Source of the DNA: Triparma columacea | Lineage: Eukaryota; Sar; Bolidophyceae; Parmales; Triparmaceae | DNA length: 33,770 nucleotides | Assembly (NCBI GenBank): GCA_030267965.1 | Contig: BRYA01000116.1 | Span: 1-33,770, forward strand | Reading direction: 5' to 3' | Shown here: in pieces, positions 10,733 through 19,623 of the stretch | How positions within the stretch are numbered: the first letter of the stretch is position 1 | How the letters are laid out: every line of letters starts with the position of its first letter | The notes under the pieces: generated by a model | What the model was told of the DNA's origin: nothing | Databases searched by the model: none | What the model saw: only the letters and a program-made list of their open reading frames with translations | Translations under genes and position numbers: made by a program

Positions 10733-11587
10733 NNNNNNNNNNNNNNNNNNNNNNNNNNNNNNNNNNNNNNNNNNNNNNNNNNNNNNNNNNNNNNNNNNNN
10801 NNNNNNNNNNNNNNNNNNNNNNNNNNNNNNNNNNNNNNNNNNNNNNNNNNNNNNNNNNNNNNNNNNNNNNNNNNNNNNNNNNNNNNNNNNNNNNNNNNNN
10901 NNNNNNNNNNNNNNNNNNNNNNNNNNNNNNNNNNNNNNNNNNNNNNNNNNNNNNNNNNNNNNNNNNNNNNNNNNNNNNNNNNNNNNNNNNNNNNNNNNNN
11001 NNNNNNNNNNNNNNNNNNNNNNNNNNNNNNNNNNNNNNNNNNNNNNNNNNNNNNNNNNNNNNNNNNNNNNNNNNNNNNNNNNNNNNNNNNNNNNNNNNNN
11101 NNNNNNNNNNNNNNNNNNNNNNNNNNNNNNNNNNNNNNNNNNNNNNNNNNNNNNNNNNNNNNNNNNNNNNNNNNNNNNNNNNNNNNNNNNNNNNNNNNNN
11201 NNNNNNNNNNNNNNNNNNNNNNNNNNNNNNNNNNNNNNNNNNNNNNNNNNNNNNNNNNNNNNNNNNNNNNNNNNNNNNNNNNNNNNNNNNNNNNNNNNNN
11301 NNNNNNNNNNNNNNNNNNNNNNNNNNNNNNNNNNNNNNNNNNNNNNNNNNNNNNNNNNNNNNNNNNNNNNNNNNNNNNNNNNNNNNNNNNNNNNNNNNNN
11401 NNNNNNNNNNNNNNNNNNNNNNNNNNNNNNNNNNNNNNNNNNNNNNNNNNNNNNNNNNNNNNNNNNNNNNNNNNNNNNNNNNNNNNNNNNNNNNNNNNNN
11501 NNNNNNNNNNNNNNNNNNNNNNNNNNNNNNNNNNNNNNNNNNNNNNNNNNNNNNNNNNNNNNNNNNNNNNNNNNNNNNNNNNNNNNN
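10733..11587. other. Assembly gap (855 N)
   Basis: All bases are N. C- and G-rich low-complexity sequence flanks both sides, a common cause of read drop-out. The apparent reading frames through it carry no information. The gap probably contains internal exons of the minus-strand gene whose ends are at 10634 and 11766. Confidence 0.99.
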
Positions 11588-11645
11588 TACCATAAGGGTA
11601 AGGGTTACTTTCAACACGTCCCCCCCCCCCCCCCCGCGCGCGCTC

Positions 11646-11667
11646 TCTATCTATCTATCTATCTATT
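11646..11667. repeat. CTAT microsatellite
   Basis: About five tandem CTAT units directly follow a C-run and a short CG alternation at the right edge of the gap. It lies in what would be an intron of the gap-spanning gene. Confidence 0.85.
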
Positions 11668-11765
11668 GACCCATAATTACCACCTCCCCTCCCCTCCCCT
11701 TAACTCTTCTTGCTTCGCGCGCCTCCCCTTTAACTCTTCTTCTTTCCCCTCCCCCCCTTACTAAC

Positions 11766-11895
11766 CTCCAGTTTCCTCGTCAATAATCTCTTCGGCATGA
11801 CTTGTATCCAATACCCTACTACTCCTCTTCTCAACCTTAACATGACTATTTCGACGAGGTATACTTTCACCGAGGGCCGTTAGTGAGTTAGACAT
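11766..11895 (-). CDS. Probable start exon of the gap-spanning gene
   Basis: A 130-nt exon begins with ATG at 11895 and codes 43 residues beginning MSNSLTALGESIPRRNSHVK and ending EEIIDEETG. It then meets GAG followed by GTTAGTAAGG, an acceptable donor, in phase 1. The composition (Ser, Arg, Glu) is protein-like and the next codons run into C/G-rich intron-like sequence toward the gap. No family is recognised. Orientation and position make it the natural first exon of the gene ending at 10296, but that join cannot be seen. It could also be a separate short gene or a chance open stretch. Confidence 0.45.
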
Positions 11896-12364
11896 TAGCT
11901 TTTTACACTACTTGAAAGAAGAGTATGGGGGTTTTTTGAGAAGGACACGAGGGGGATGTGGGGGTTGGTGTGAAGTTTGTTGCACGGGAGTAAGTCAAAT
12001 TGGTATCGTGAGTTTGGAAGCTCTGTATATGTAAGTTGTGAGGTTTAACGGGAGCGCGGGTGAGTCGTTTTAAGGGTAAGTGAGGGGGGGGGGGGAGGTT
12101 TCGGGGAGGGAGGGGGGGAGGGCTTTTTATGTTAGGGGAATAGAGACTATAATGGTAAGATATTTACTGAGTTATTATTGGGGGGGACGGGGAGGGGGGG
12201 GGAAGGATCGAGGGGGGGAGGACAGGGAAGGGGAGGGGAGGGGAGGCCTGACCTGTCCCAAAATTTTGTGAAAAAGGCCGGGGATGCCGATGGGTCTTTT
12301 TTGATCTATCAGAAATTAAAATTGATTGTTTATTTCGTCGGCACCTTCGCCATTTGAATGATCC
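11896..12364. other. G-rich spacer
   Basis: This stretch lies between the start exon at 11895 and the SmpB stop codon. It contains several G-runs of 7-11 bases (12087-12120 and 12180-12245) and must hold the SmpB 3' UTR and the promoter of the gap-spanning gene. No coding exon is convincing; the open plus-strand stretch at 12080-12271 is G-run low complexity. Confidence 0.55.
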
Positions 12365-13528
12365 TCATCTATTAAAGTTCTTGATCGTTCTCTGCGTCTC
12401 CCTCTTGATATCCCTGTCTTTGATATCAGCTCTCTTATCTCGAACGTTCTATTGGTACGGGAGGGGGGGATGGGGTCAAAAGTGTGTACAAATACCCGGT
12501 GGTGTGTAAAGTAAGTGAAATACTTTTCTCGCTCGTCCCTTCCCTCCCTTCCCCCCTCCTCTCATCCTAAAACCACCCCCCACAACCCTCTCACCTTTCC
12601 CTTCCCTAGTGCGACCTCCATTTTAATCCTACTGTCGTCATTAAAGTATACCTTAAGCACGACCAGCGTATACCCCTGTTGTTCGCATTTCTTCCCCAAT
12701 CTCCTCGCTTCTTCCTTATGTACCAAAACCCTCCTAACCCTTCTAGGTTCGTGTGGGACCATGCACGTGTCGACGTTACCGAAGTAACTGTTGTGGAGAA
12801 GAAGAGAGGAACCGGAGGACTGGAGGTAGGCCTCGGAGATTGAAACGGTACCAGAGCGAGCGGACTTTACTTCGGAACCAAGGAGGGAGAGACCTACCTC
12901 CAGAGTGTCTATTATCTCGTAGTTTCGCCTGGCTTTCCTGGGGTTGTGTGTAAGTGGTTGGAGGGGATAGTGAGATGGTGGTTGTTTATTTGGTTGAGAC
13001 TGTGTTGTCTTGAAATTGAATGTGTGTGTAGTGTGTAGCTTTTAGTCTCTTTGAAGTCTCAGTCTCTGTTTCTCACCTGTTGTATGATATTTGTTTGTAG
13101 TATCTCTTTGTTTTCTTTGTTGTAGGTCTTTTGTTGTTATTGTTGTTGTTGTTGTTGGGTACTGCTTGTAGTAATGTCTTTGTGTTTCTTGTCGTTGTTG
13201 TTGTTGTGCTTCTTGATGTGCTGCTCATTTTATTCCTCACATTATTCCTCAAATTGTTTCCATCAAATACTCCACTACCACATATAGCATTAGTATGAGC
13301 GTCACCATGAGCATAACATGATACATATTTGGTATTGTATTTGTAGTTTGGTTGAGATATCATTGTTCTAATCCCTCTAATCTTCCCTGTACCTCGGTGT
13401 GATGTAGGAAGTTGACAATAATCTGTATTACGACTACTATAATGACTAATATGAAAGGATGTGCTAAAACTTGGGAATAGAAGTAGTATTAACGTAAAAG
13501 TAATTAGTATTGTCATGTTTTGAACCAT
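12365..13528 (-). CDS. smpB: SsrA (tmRNA)-binding protein SmpB, plastid-targeted form (292 aa, 3 exons)
   Basis: SmpB binds tmRNA and delivers it to stalled bacterial-type ribosomes for trans-translation. Exons are 13528-13077, 12937-12595 and 12448-12365, joined in phase. The mature core starts near residue 148 with NRKARRNYEI, then has LLGSEVKSARSG, the RRVLVHKEEARRL segment and the VALGKGK loop. The last exon supplies the tail NVRDKRADIKDRDIKRETQR, the conserved basic end that enters the ribosome. The leader has a hydrophobic signal core (MTILITFTLILLLF) ending in SFSTSF, then a Ser/Asn/basic transit-like region: the bipartite form used for complex plastids, with Phe at the predicted cleavage point. 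An eight-residue Asn tract precedes the core. The start could also be the Met at 13516. Plastid rather than mitochondrial location is inferred from the leader. Confidence 0.95.
13130..13160 (-). repeat. Trinucleotide tract coding poly-Asn
   Basis: A run of GTT/ATT triplets on the plus strand reads as about eight Asn codons on the minus strand, between the SmpB leader and its core. Its length is likely to vary, since it is a simple repeat. Confidence 0.8.
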
Positions 13529-14390
13529 TTCTTTGGAGGATTGAGAGTGGAGGCTGACTGAGCTTGGCAACAAGGAGCGCCGAAAAAGGCTTTGTTTTAG
13601 AGGCAAATAATTGTCATTATTCATCTTTCCGTAATTATATTTTTTGAGGAATATGACACCAAGTAGTTGAGCTTACGTCGTCATTTTTTCTCCCTGCGAC
13701 AGCCAAATTTCTTCATTTTTCTGCTCCTTCTGCTGTCTTCTTATCTTTAGTCAGCCAACCCCCTACGTGATGTGTCCGTTGCGTCGACAGCTGTCCATAC
13801 ATCGATTGAAAAATATAATATTTGTCTTTCTCGCGCTAGTGCTGCCAAGAAATGGCTCATAACTATCTGCTTTGAAGAGTTTCATTGTGAGATTCACCTC
13901 CTCTCCCTTTCTCTCTTTCTCTGATTGAATTGATCCTCCAATTTAATCATCCCCATTTTTGCCCAACTTCCCGTCATAATTAGTGATATTGAGTAATAAT
14001 AGTTGTTCAATCTCAATTATCTCTATAGTCATCAATATCTCATAGTATAGAGGTAAGAATGAGAAAGTAAAGCCTACCCCAACAACGATCGACATCGTTG
14101 TTGGAATTTGGCCATCACACTTATTTATCTGATAATCATACATAACATCATATAATATCATACGATCACATACATCTCACATACACACCACATACAATCA
14201 CATATGAACACATACCCACGTACACCTACTCACACAAATACATACACACACACACACTTCTAGTTGCCATTTCAATTACATCCTCTTCCATTTTAGTTCT
14301 CATACATCCTAACCCATTCATTCTCATACATTAGTTTACTCATTACGTAAACGTTCCAACAAACCCTAACACCACAACAAACAAACAACA
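13529..14390. other. Divergent promoter region between smpB and the ZIP gene
   Basis: An 860-base AT-rich spacer between two genes transcribed away from each other. It contains a perfect 11-bp inverted repeat (14079-14104) and a CA/ACATA-rich simple-sequence stretch (about 14160-14260). The minus-strand open stretch at 13943-14161 has no family features. No RNA gene is recognised. Confidence 0.6.
14079..14104. repeat. Perfect 11-bp inverted repeat with 4-nt loop
   Basis: Arms CCAACAACGAT and ATCGTTGTTGG are separated by CGAC. It sits about 290 bp upstream of the ZIP start and 550 bp upstream of the smpB start, on AT-rich background. It could be a dimeric factor-binding site or a hairpin; function unknown. 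Confidence 0.85.
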
Positions 14391-15938
14391 ATGGTAAACA
14401 CCAGGAGGAGAAGGTCAGCTCCACCCAAAGGTCGTAGCAAGTCTCCTTCCTCTAAACCTTCCACTACAAAGAAAAGTACGCCCAAATCAAGCAAGGGGTC
14501 TAAGAGAGGTGTATCGGTTACAAAGAGCGGGCAGGATAAGAACAAGAAGAAGAGCGTGAAAAAGGAAAAGGAGAAGGAGGAGGAGGAGGATGAACAAGTG
14601 GTGGAAGATGATGAAAAGGGGACTAAGAAAAGAGGGAAAAGTAGGGGGAGATCTAAACCAAAGGGACAGAAGAAGGGAGACGTGAAGAAGGAGGAGAAGG
14701 TTGAAGAGCCTGTCTTTGAGGAAGAGGAGGAGGAGGAGGAGGGAGAGGAAAGAGGGTTATTAGTTGACCCTAACAGGGAGAAGGGTGAGTGTGAAAGAAA
14801 GGAAGGGGTGCTTTCGTAATTACGGTAGACTTCGGTGCCGATAATATATATCAAGTAACTTTAGATTTCCACATCCCCCCCCCCCAACTAACCCCTTCCT
14901 CCCTCCCCCCCCTCACCCCACACAACAGTTCCCTACCAACCCCCTGGACCGTTGACATGGATAGGTCTAACCCTAATAACCCTAATCTCAATACTCTGCT
15001 ACCCTCCAACATTCGATCCCCCAGTAACGCTCCTCCAAGTATTTTACTTCGGTTGGATAACCGCCCTCTCAACAGGTCTAGGGGTCGTACCGCTGGTCGT
15101 GTGGAGGGAACCGAGTGAATTCTGGTTAGGGGTTAGTGACGCGGTTGCGGGAGGGATGATGGCGGCGGCGAGCATGAGCCTGGCGTGGGAAGGATGCAGC
15201 TTCGACGAGGTGAGCAATTGAGGGGAGGAGGGGGGGGGGGAAGAGAAGAGAAAAAGGGGGGGGGAGAACTTTTTTGCGAAAGTCCTGGATTGAACTTTAA
15301 CAACATCTAACCCCCACCCCCACCCCAACTCCCCACCCCAACCCACGAAGCCTCGTGACATAACGTACATCCCCCCTTACATCCGTGTAATCTTTGGCGT
15401 CCTAATCGGCGGTATATTCATCTACTCCACAAAGTCCTTCCTCGACACCCACGAGCACCTAAAAATCTCCGGCATAACCGGTTCCGACGCCAAGCGCGTA
15501 ATGCTAATAATCATCGTAATGACCCTCCACAGTTTCACGGAAGGGTTAGGAATCGGTGTATCCTTCGGCGGTGAATCAGGTCAGCATCTCGGTGTATTCA
15601 TATCCGCATCCCTAGCCGTCCACAACGTGCCCGAAGGGCTAGCGACGGCGATCGTACTGTACCCTAAAGGTCTGAGTTTATGGACGATTGGACTTTGGTG
15701 TGTATGCACGAGTTTACCACAACCGGTTATGGCCGTACCCAGCTATTTAATGGTGGAGGTATTCGTACCTATACTACCTATTGGGTTAGGATTCGCGGGG
15801 GGGGCGATGCTGTATGTTGCGGTTGATGAACTGTTGCCGGAAGCTAAGGAGAAAATTGGGGGGTGGGGGTGGACGGGAGTGATTGGGATTGTTAGTATGG
15901 GAGGGATGTGTATGGCACAGGTTATGCTACATGACTGA
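14391..15938 (+). CDS. ZIP-family (ZIP11/GufA-like) metal transporter with long charged N-terminus (420 aa, 3 exons)
   Basis: ZIP proteins move Zn2+ or related divalent metals into the cytosol from outside or from organelles. Exons are 14391-14784, 14929-15209 and 15351-15938, joined in phase. Residues 1-131 are highly charged (Lys/Ser blocks, then Glu runs) with no membrane segment, probably disordered. Membrane segments follow from about 140. The metal-site motifs HSFTEG (about 285) and HNVPEG (about 316) are in helices of exon 3, and a DELLPEA motif is near 384. The late helices and the C-terminus on the last membrane span match the GufA/ZIP11 branch. The N-terminal extension is unlike bacterial GufA and could carry targeting or regulatory signals; membrane location is not evident. 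It diverges from smpB across a shared spacer. Confidence 0.92.
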
Positions 15939-16106
15939 AGGGGGGAGACGATTTTAAGGATTTGGGGGGGGGGGGGAGAGGAATGGGGAAGGGGGGGACG
16001 GACGGTGGAATTTGGGGGGGAGGGAGAGAGGGGAAAGGGAAACGGAAGTGAACCTCCCAGAAAAACAATACATTCAATGATTCAATTCAATATTGTAACA
16101 ACTTTT
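15939..16106. other. Short convergent spacer with G-runs
   Basis: Only 168 bases separate the stop codons of the ZIP gene (+) and the cytochrome b5-domain gene (-). It holds a G-run of about 13 near 15963-15977 and further G-rich sequence. The two 3' UTRs must share it. Confidence 0.7.
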
Positions 16107-17105
16107 CTAGCTTATCGCGCACATGCCGTTCTCCTCCGTCTTAAAGTACTTCGGCCACCTCATGCTCCCCCTTTCCTTACTCCCTCCCTCTCCCCTGCAC
16201 TTAACGACAGTCCCAATTTTATGTCTCTCCCAAGTTCCCCTCGCCGCCACGCTGTGGTAAAGCAGGTCCTCCGTGCAGTCCTTCCTTCCCCCCGAGTACC
16301 GGAGGATGGACTTTATACCGCCGGGGTGGGAGTAGAGGAAGGTCGTGGCGTCGTAGACGTTTTTACCAGCGACTATCCAGCAGTCGCTTATCTTGTTGTG
16401 ACGGAGGATCTCGCAGGGGGTGAAGGTGGACTTGTTGGAGGCCCGGGTGCGGTACTCGCGGATTAGGGAGGGGGGGAGGGGGGCGCTACCGCACGAATCT
16501 CCGTCGCCGTACCATTGCGACGATGCGGACTCTGACGGGTGAGAGACGGAGGAGTCTGAGTCCTCGTCACTCTCGGGATCTAGGGAATCGTGGCCGACGA
16601 CGGTTTGGTGGTCGGACTCAGGGGGCTCGGCCTCCATGGGCTCCCCCTCCACGCACTCTGGGGGCTTGGGAAGGGCCATGCCACGGGAGGAGTTAAAGAA
16701 GGCGTGGAGCTTACGGGCGCACGTCTGGCAGGAGGCGTTGCGGCAGACGTCCAGACAGCAGGGACAGCTACGACACGAAAGGTTGGAGGGATCGGAGTCG
16801 AGACGGATGAGACGACCGGTTGTTGTACAGGAGATGTTTTGGGGAAAGGTGGGTGAAGGGGGGGGGATGGAGGGATTTGAGAGATTTGAGGAGGTTGTGT
16901 AGTGATCTAGAATAGGAGAGTCAGCTCTGGATGAGTAAGAAGCCGATGATGAGGACGAAGAAATAGGAACGCTCCCTGGCTGGTCTGATGATGTGGAAGT
17001 TGGTAATGTCATCGTCCTTGTCATTAAATCTCCACCAAATTTGGGTTCGGCGAGGTGACCTGGACCAACGGGAGTCGGGTTCCGTGTGTCTATTGCGTGG
17101 TCCAT
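16107..17105 (-). CDS. Cytochrome b5-like heme-binding domain protein with Cys-rich segment and CaaX end (332 aa)
   Basis: Single exon. Residues 1-95 are Ser/Pro-rich. Residues about 108-132 form a Cys cluster (SCRSCPCCLDVC, then CQTCARKLH) that could bind metal. An acidic Ser-rich stretch follows. The C-terminal part (about 228-298) is a cytochrome b5 fold: FTPCEI, then HPGG with the first heme-ligand His at about 260, the second candidate His in LLYHS at about 284, and the closing HKIGTV. Known b5 domains donate electrons to desaturases, reductases or P450s, or bind steroids. The protein ends MCAIS, a good CaaX farnesylation box; most b5 proteins use a transmembrane tail, so lipid anchoring would be an alternative. 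The partner is unknown. The start at 17105 is the first Met; a later one is possible. Confidence 0.85.
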   Translation of the reverse strand: MDHAIDTRNPTPVGPGHLAEPKFGGDLMTRTMTLPTSTSSDQPGSVPISSSSSSASYSSRADSPILDHYTTSSNLSNPSIPPPSPTFPQNISCTTTGRLIRLDSDPSNLSCRSCPCCLDVCRNASCQTCARKLHAFFNSSRGMALPKPPECVEGEPMEAEPPESDHQTVVGHDSLDPESDEDSDSSVSHPSESASSQWYGDGDSCGSAPLPPSLIREYRTRASNKSTFTPCEILRHNKISDCWIVAGKNVYDATTFLYSHPGGIKSILRYSGGRKDCTEDLLYHSVAARGTWERHKIGTVVKCRGEGGSKERGSMRWPKYFKTEENGMCAIS

Positions 17106-17488
17106 CTAGTTGTCCGTAGAGGTTTCTATAAAAGGTTAAAAAGAGTTAACAGTGTTGCCAATCTCGTGTGGTGGGTCCCTTCAATTCCAAACAGGGAATT
17201 GAAGAGGTGGAGCGGCTTTTGGAGGTGCGCGTTTGGTTACTACAGCTTAGATTGGTCCACGCTGCTAAATTGGAAGAGTGTCGTTAAGTATTGTTGTCGA
17301 TTTTTGGTCAGACTTGTTTTTTGCTGAAAACACACTTCTGGCTCGTGTCCTCAAATCAGCACCAAACGGAGAATCTGAGGTTATTTTTTATCATTCGTTT
17401 ATTCATTTATCAAAGGGTCCCACGGCGTATTACGCGCCGAAATTGGCTTGTCCTCATTGGCTTGTCCTCCACGTCCCCCCCTCCCCCG
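17106..17488. other. Spacer with 10-bp inverted repeat; promoter of the b5-domain gene
   Basis: This stretch lies between the stop of the 331-residue gene and the start of the b5-domain gene, both minus strand. A perfect inverted repeat (CTTCAATTCC / GGAATTGAAG, loop AAACAG) lies at 17179-17204, within 100 bp of the b5 start and so in promoter position. No coding exon is visible. Confidence 0.6.
17179..17204. repeat. Perfect 10-bp inverted repeat
   Basis: Arms CTTCAATTCC and GGAATTGAAG enclose a 6-base loop. It lies about 75-100 bp upstream of the b5-domain start codon, where a palindromic regulator site could sit. It could also be chance. Confidence 0.75.
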
Positions 17489-18484
17489 CTACCGCATCTT
17501 CTCATCCGGGTCCCCCAGCGCCTGGCTGAGCGCACTCAGCTTCTTCTTTCCCCCCTCCTTCTTCTCCTTTTTAACCTCCTCCTTCACAAACTGGCTGATC
17601 GGTGGCGTCGTGCTCACGTACCATCCCCACTGCGGGCTCACCGTCCCGCTCTTTGCCGTCCCCCCCGCCACCTGGCCCTTGCTGAAGAACTGCTGCGCCG
17701 GGCTTCTGTCAAAGCCCCTCGGCAGGCTCGCCACGACGTCGGTGCTCTCGTACAGCGTGCTGGGGCTCGCACCGGTGAGGCTGGCTACGCCGGGAAACTG
17801 TCCCAGGTTCGACCCGCCCAACCCGCCGCCACTGTTGAGCTCACCGCTGACCATGGCGTCGTTGTTACCCATGCCTCTGTGTTTCCCCAGCGTGCTGCCG
17901 CTCCTCTTAAGCGCGCTCTTCGGTAGCCCTAGTCCTCCCCCCTCCTCCCCCTCCTCTCCGCTGCTGCTGTTGTTGCTCCCCCCGCTCACCGCCCTCCGTA
18001 TGTTTAGGCTCGGCTCCTTCTTGCGAGCCTCGGAGAAGTAGGACACGAGGTCCTGTCCGGACTCATCGGACCAGCTCATTCTGCGCCCAGTGTCCTCCCA
18101 GCTGTTTGATGACGAGCCTTTTTTGCTTTTGTACATCATCCCCGCACCCTTGCCGGAGCTGCCGACAGAGTTAGAGTTTGGGAGGCTATCATTAAGGCTA
18201 GATTGAGAGTGATCACGACGGGAATTGGAGCGAGATTCGTCTTGGGAGATCTGGGACAGGGGGGGGGGGGATGAGCTAGAACACAAACAACAACCTCGTC
18301 CCTCTCTACAGCTCAGTTCACTAGCCCGCTCGCAAATTCGCGCACTCACATCTTCTCTCTTCTTCTCATTGCTCTCACTATTAGCACCAAATATCCATAA
18401 TATAGTCCCTAGCAAAGGATGTCTAGCAAAGTTGTTCATCACAACTGGTGGTCTGTCCGCATCCAGTGGTTTATTGAACGCCAT
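17489..18484 (-). CDS. Unrecognised Ser/Gly-rich protein with WSDE and QWGWY motifs (331 aa)
   Basis: Single exon with no enzyme domain recognised. A short hydrophobic patch at 24-33 is followed by a Cys cluster (59-68), a long Ser/Asn-rich stretch, a compact motif RRMSWSDESGQDLVSYF at about 134-150, a GLPKSALKRSGS segment (about 186-197), an aromatic motif SPQWGWYVSTTPP at about 283-295 and a Lys-rich end. The WSDE-type motif with flanking basic residues and the QWGWY motif look like short docking or phosphorylation motifs in otherwise disordered protein; I believe similar motifs recur in algal proteins, but that is recollection, not a search. GC content rises sharply in the coding part, supporting a real gene. 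Function unknown. Confidence 0.75.
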   Translation of the reverse strand: MAFNKPLDADRPPVVMNNFARHPLLGTILWIFGANSESNEKKREDVSARICERASELSCREGRGCCLCSSSSPPPLSQISQDESRSNSRRDHSQSSLNDSLPNSNSVGSSGKGAGMMYKSKKGSSSNSWEDTGRRMSWSDESGQDLVSYFSEARKKEPSLNIRRAVSGGSNNSSSGEEGEEGGGLGLPKSALKRSGSTLGKHRGMGNNDAMVSGELNSGGGLGGSNLGQFPGVASLTGASPSTLYESTDVVASLPRGFDRSPAQQFFSKGQVAGGTAKSGTVSPQWGWYVSTTPPISQFVKEEVKKEKKEGGKKKLSALSQALGDPDEKMR

Positions 18485-19623
18485 TCTTCTCCCCCCCTTT
18501 TTATCGCCCTGCCCCGCTACTGTACTGTCCGCTCTACTGCTTTTTTGTGCCTCTCGCCTTTGCTATACTAGCAACCCTTCCTTTCCACTGCTTTGGGCTG
18601 TTCCTTATTTGCAGAAACTACGAATTCCGTCCCTCGATGAAGCTTCCCTTGCTATGTCCTAGCAGTATTGCCTGCGTTTAACGCGATCGTTACGTCTGTG
18701 TAAGTATTGATAAAGAGTTCGTCACACCCCACCCCTCCCTAAGGGCAGGGAATAGGGATGTCAAGCAAGAGTAGGTTGTTATACACGTTTTTGGGGGATA
18801 TTGTCCATATACGTAGGTAATTTATGACAGCATTTCTATGGAATGAGCATTAGATGTCCCCATAACCGTTATAAAGCAACCTAATTTCCTCTCGATTGGT
18901 CCCCTCGTGAAAGCGAATTTCTTGAGGTCTTGTTTTAGGCCTACTATCAACTGCAACGTTCAATAAAATGGCATTTATGGAGAACATTGAGGTTTTTACA
19001 TCTATTATCACTTACGTTTTGTATATTCGTCAAATGGGGAGAGTTTGCCAGAGGGGCGACGCTCCTTTTCTTTGGACTTGAAGGAAGACCAAAGCTGGGT
19101 TTGAAAGCTTCATTTTTCCCCCCATTTTCACTTACCAAAACGAATTTTTTATCACGCAGCTCACCCACTCACCTCACCATGACACCAAGAAACCTCGAGA
19201 TGCTTCTCCCTAGACGCTCGCAAATTGCAACCTTCCAAACTCCCTCTTAAAGCTTTCCCAATTCACTGGCATCCTACCCTACGACACACATGCCACTTGT
19301 CCCGGCCATGTGTGTAGTATCCCCACCATTCCACCGTTTTTCACCGCTCCTTAGACTCCTTTGTTAAAAAAAAAAAATCCCAAAGATTGGAGAAGAAGGA
19401 AAGCATCGATCTGACAAAAGTCTTCCCAACCTCATCGACCCTAGCACCCTAATGTGAGTCCCAAAACCTGCCGTTCCTCAATGAATTGCTCCCAGTGCCT
19501 AGTCACAACACCAAATTATACCTATCAACTCATCTCCTTGTCTCCCTCTCCAATTTCAACCTCTCTCATCGTTCTGCCCTCAACGCTTTCTCTTCTCATC
19601 CCCCCCTCCCCACCCCCATCAGC
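18485..19623. other. 1.1-kb divergent spacer
   Basis: This stretch lies between two genes transcribed away from each other. It is AT-richer than the genes, has an A-run of about 12 near 19365, and a C/T-rich stretch just before the downstream start at 19624. Isolated GTAAGT-like donors occur on the minus strand near 19010 and 19135 without a matching acceptor and exon. No gene, RNA or repeat is supported. Confidence 0.6.

Noticed and set aside
10565..11669. Long open frames across the gap
   Set aside because: They consist of N and carry no evidence.
13943..14161. 72-residue minus-strand frame
   Set aside because: AT-rich spacer, no family features, and it overlaps the palindrome; chance frame.
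14366..14854. Minus-strand 162-residue Ser/Leu-rich frame
   Set aside because: It is antisense to the Lys/Glu-rich ZIP exon 1, which has the splice donor and family continuity.
18947..19250. Possible small genes in the 1.1-kb divergent spacer
   Set aside because: Isolated splice-like donors and a weakly hydrophobic frame, but no consistent exon pair or recognisable product.
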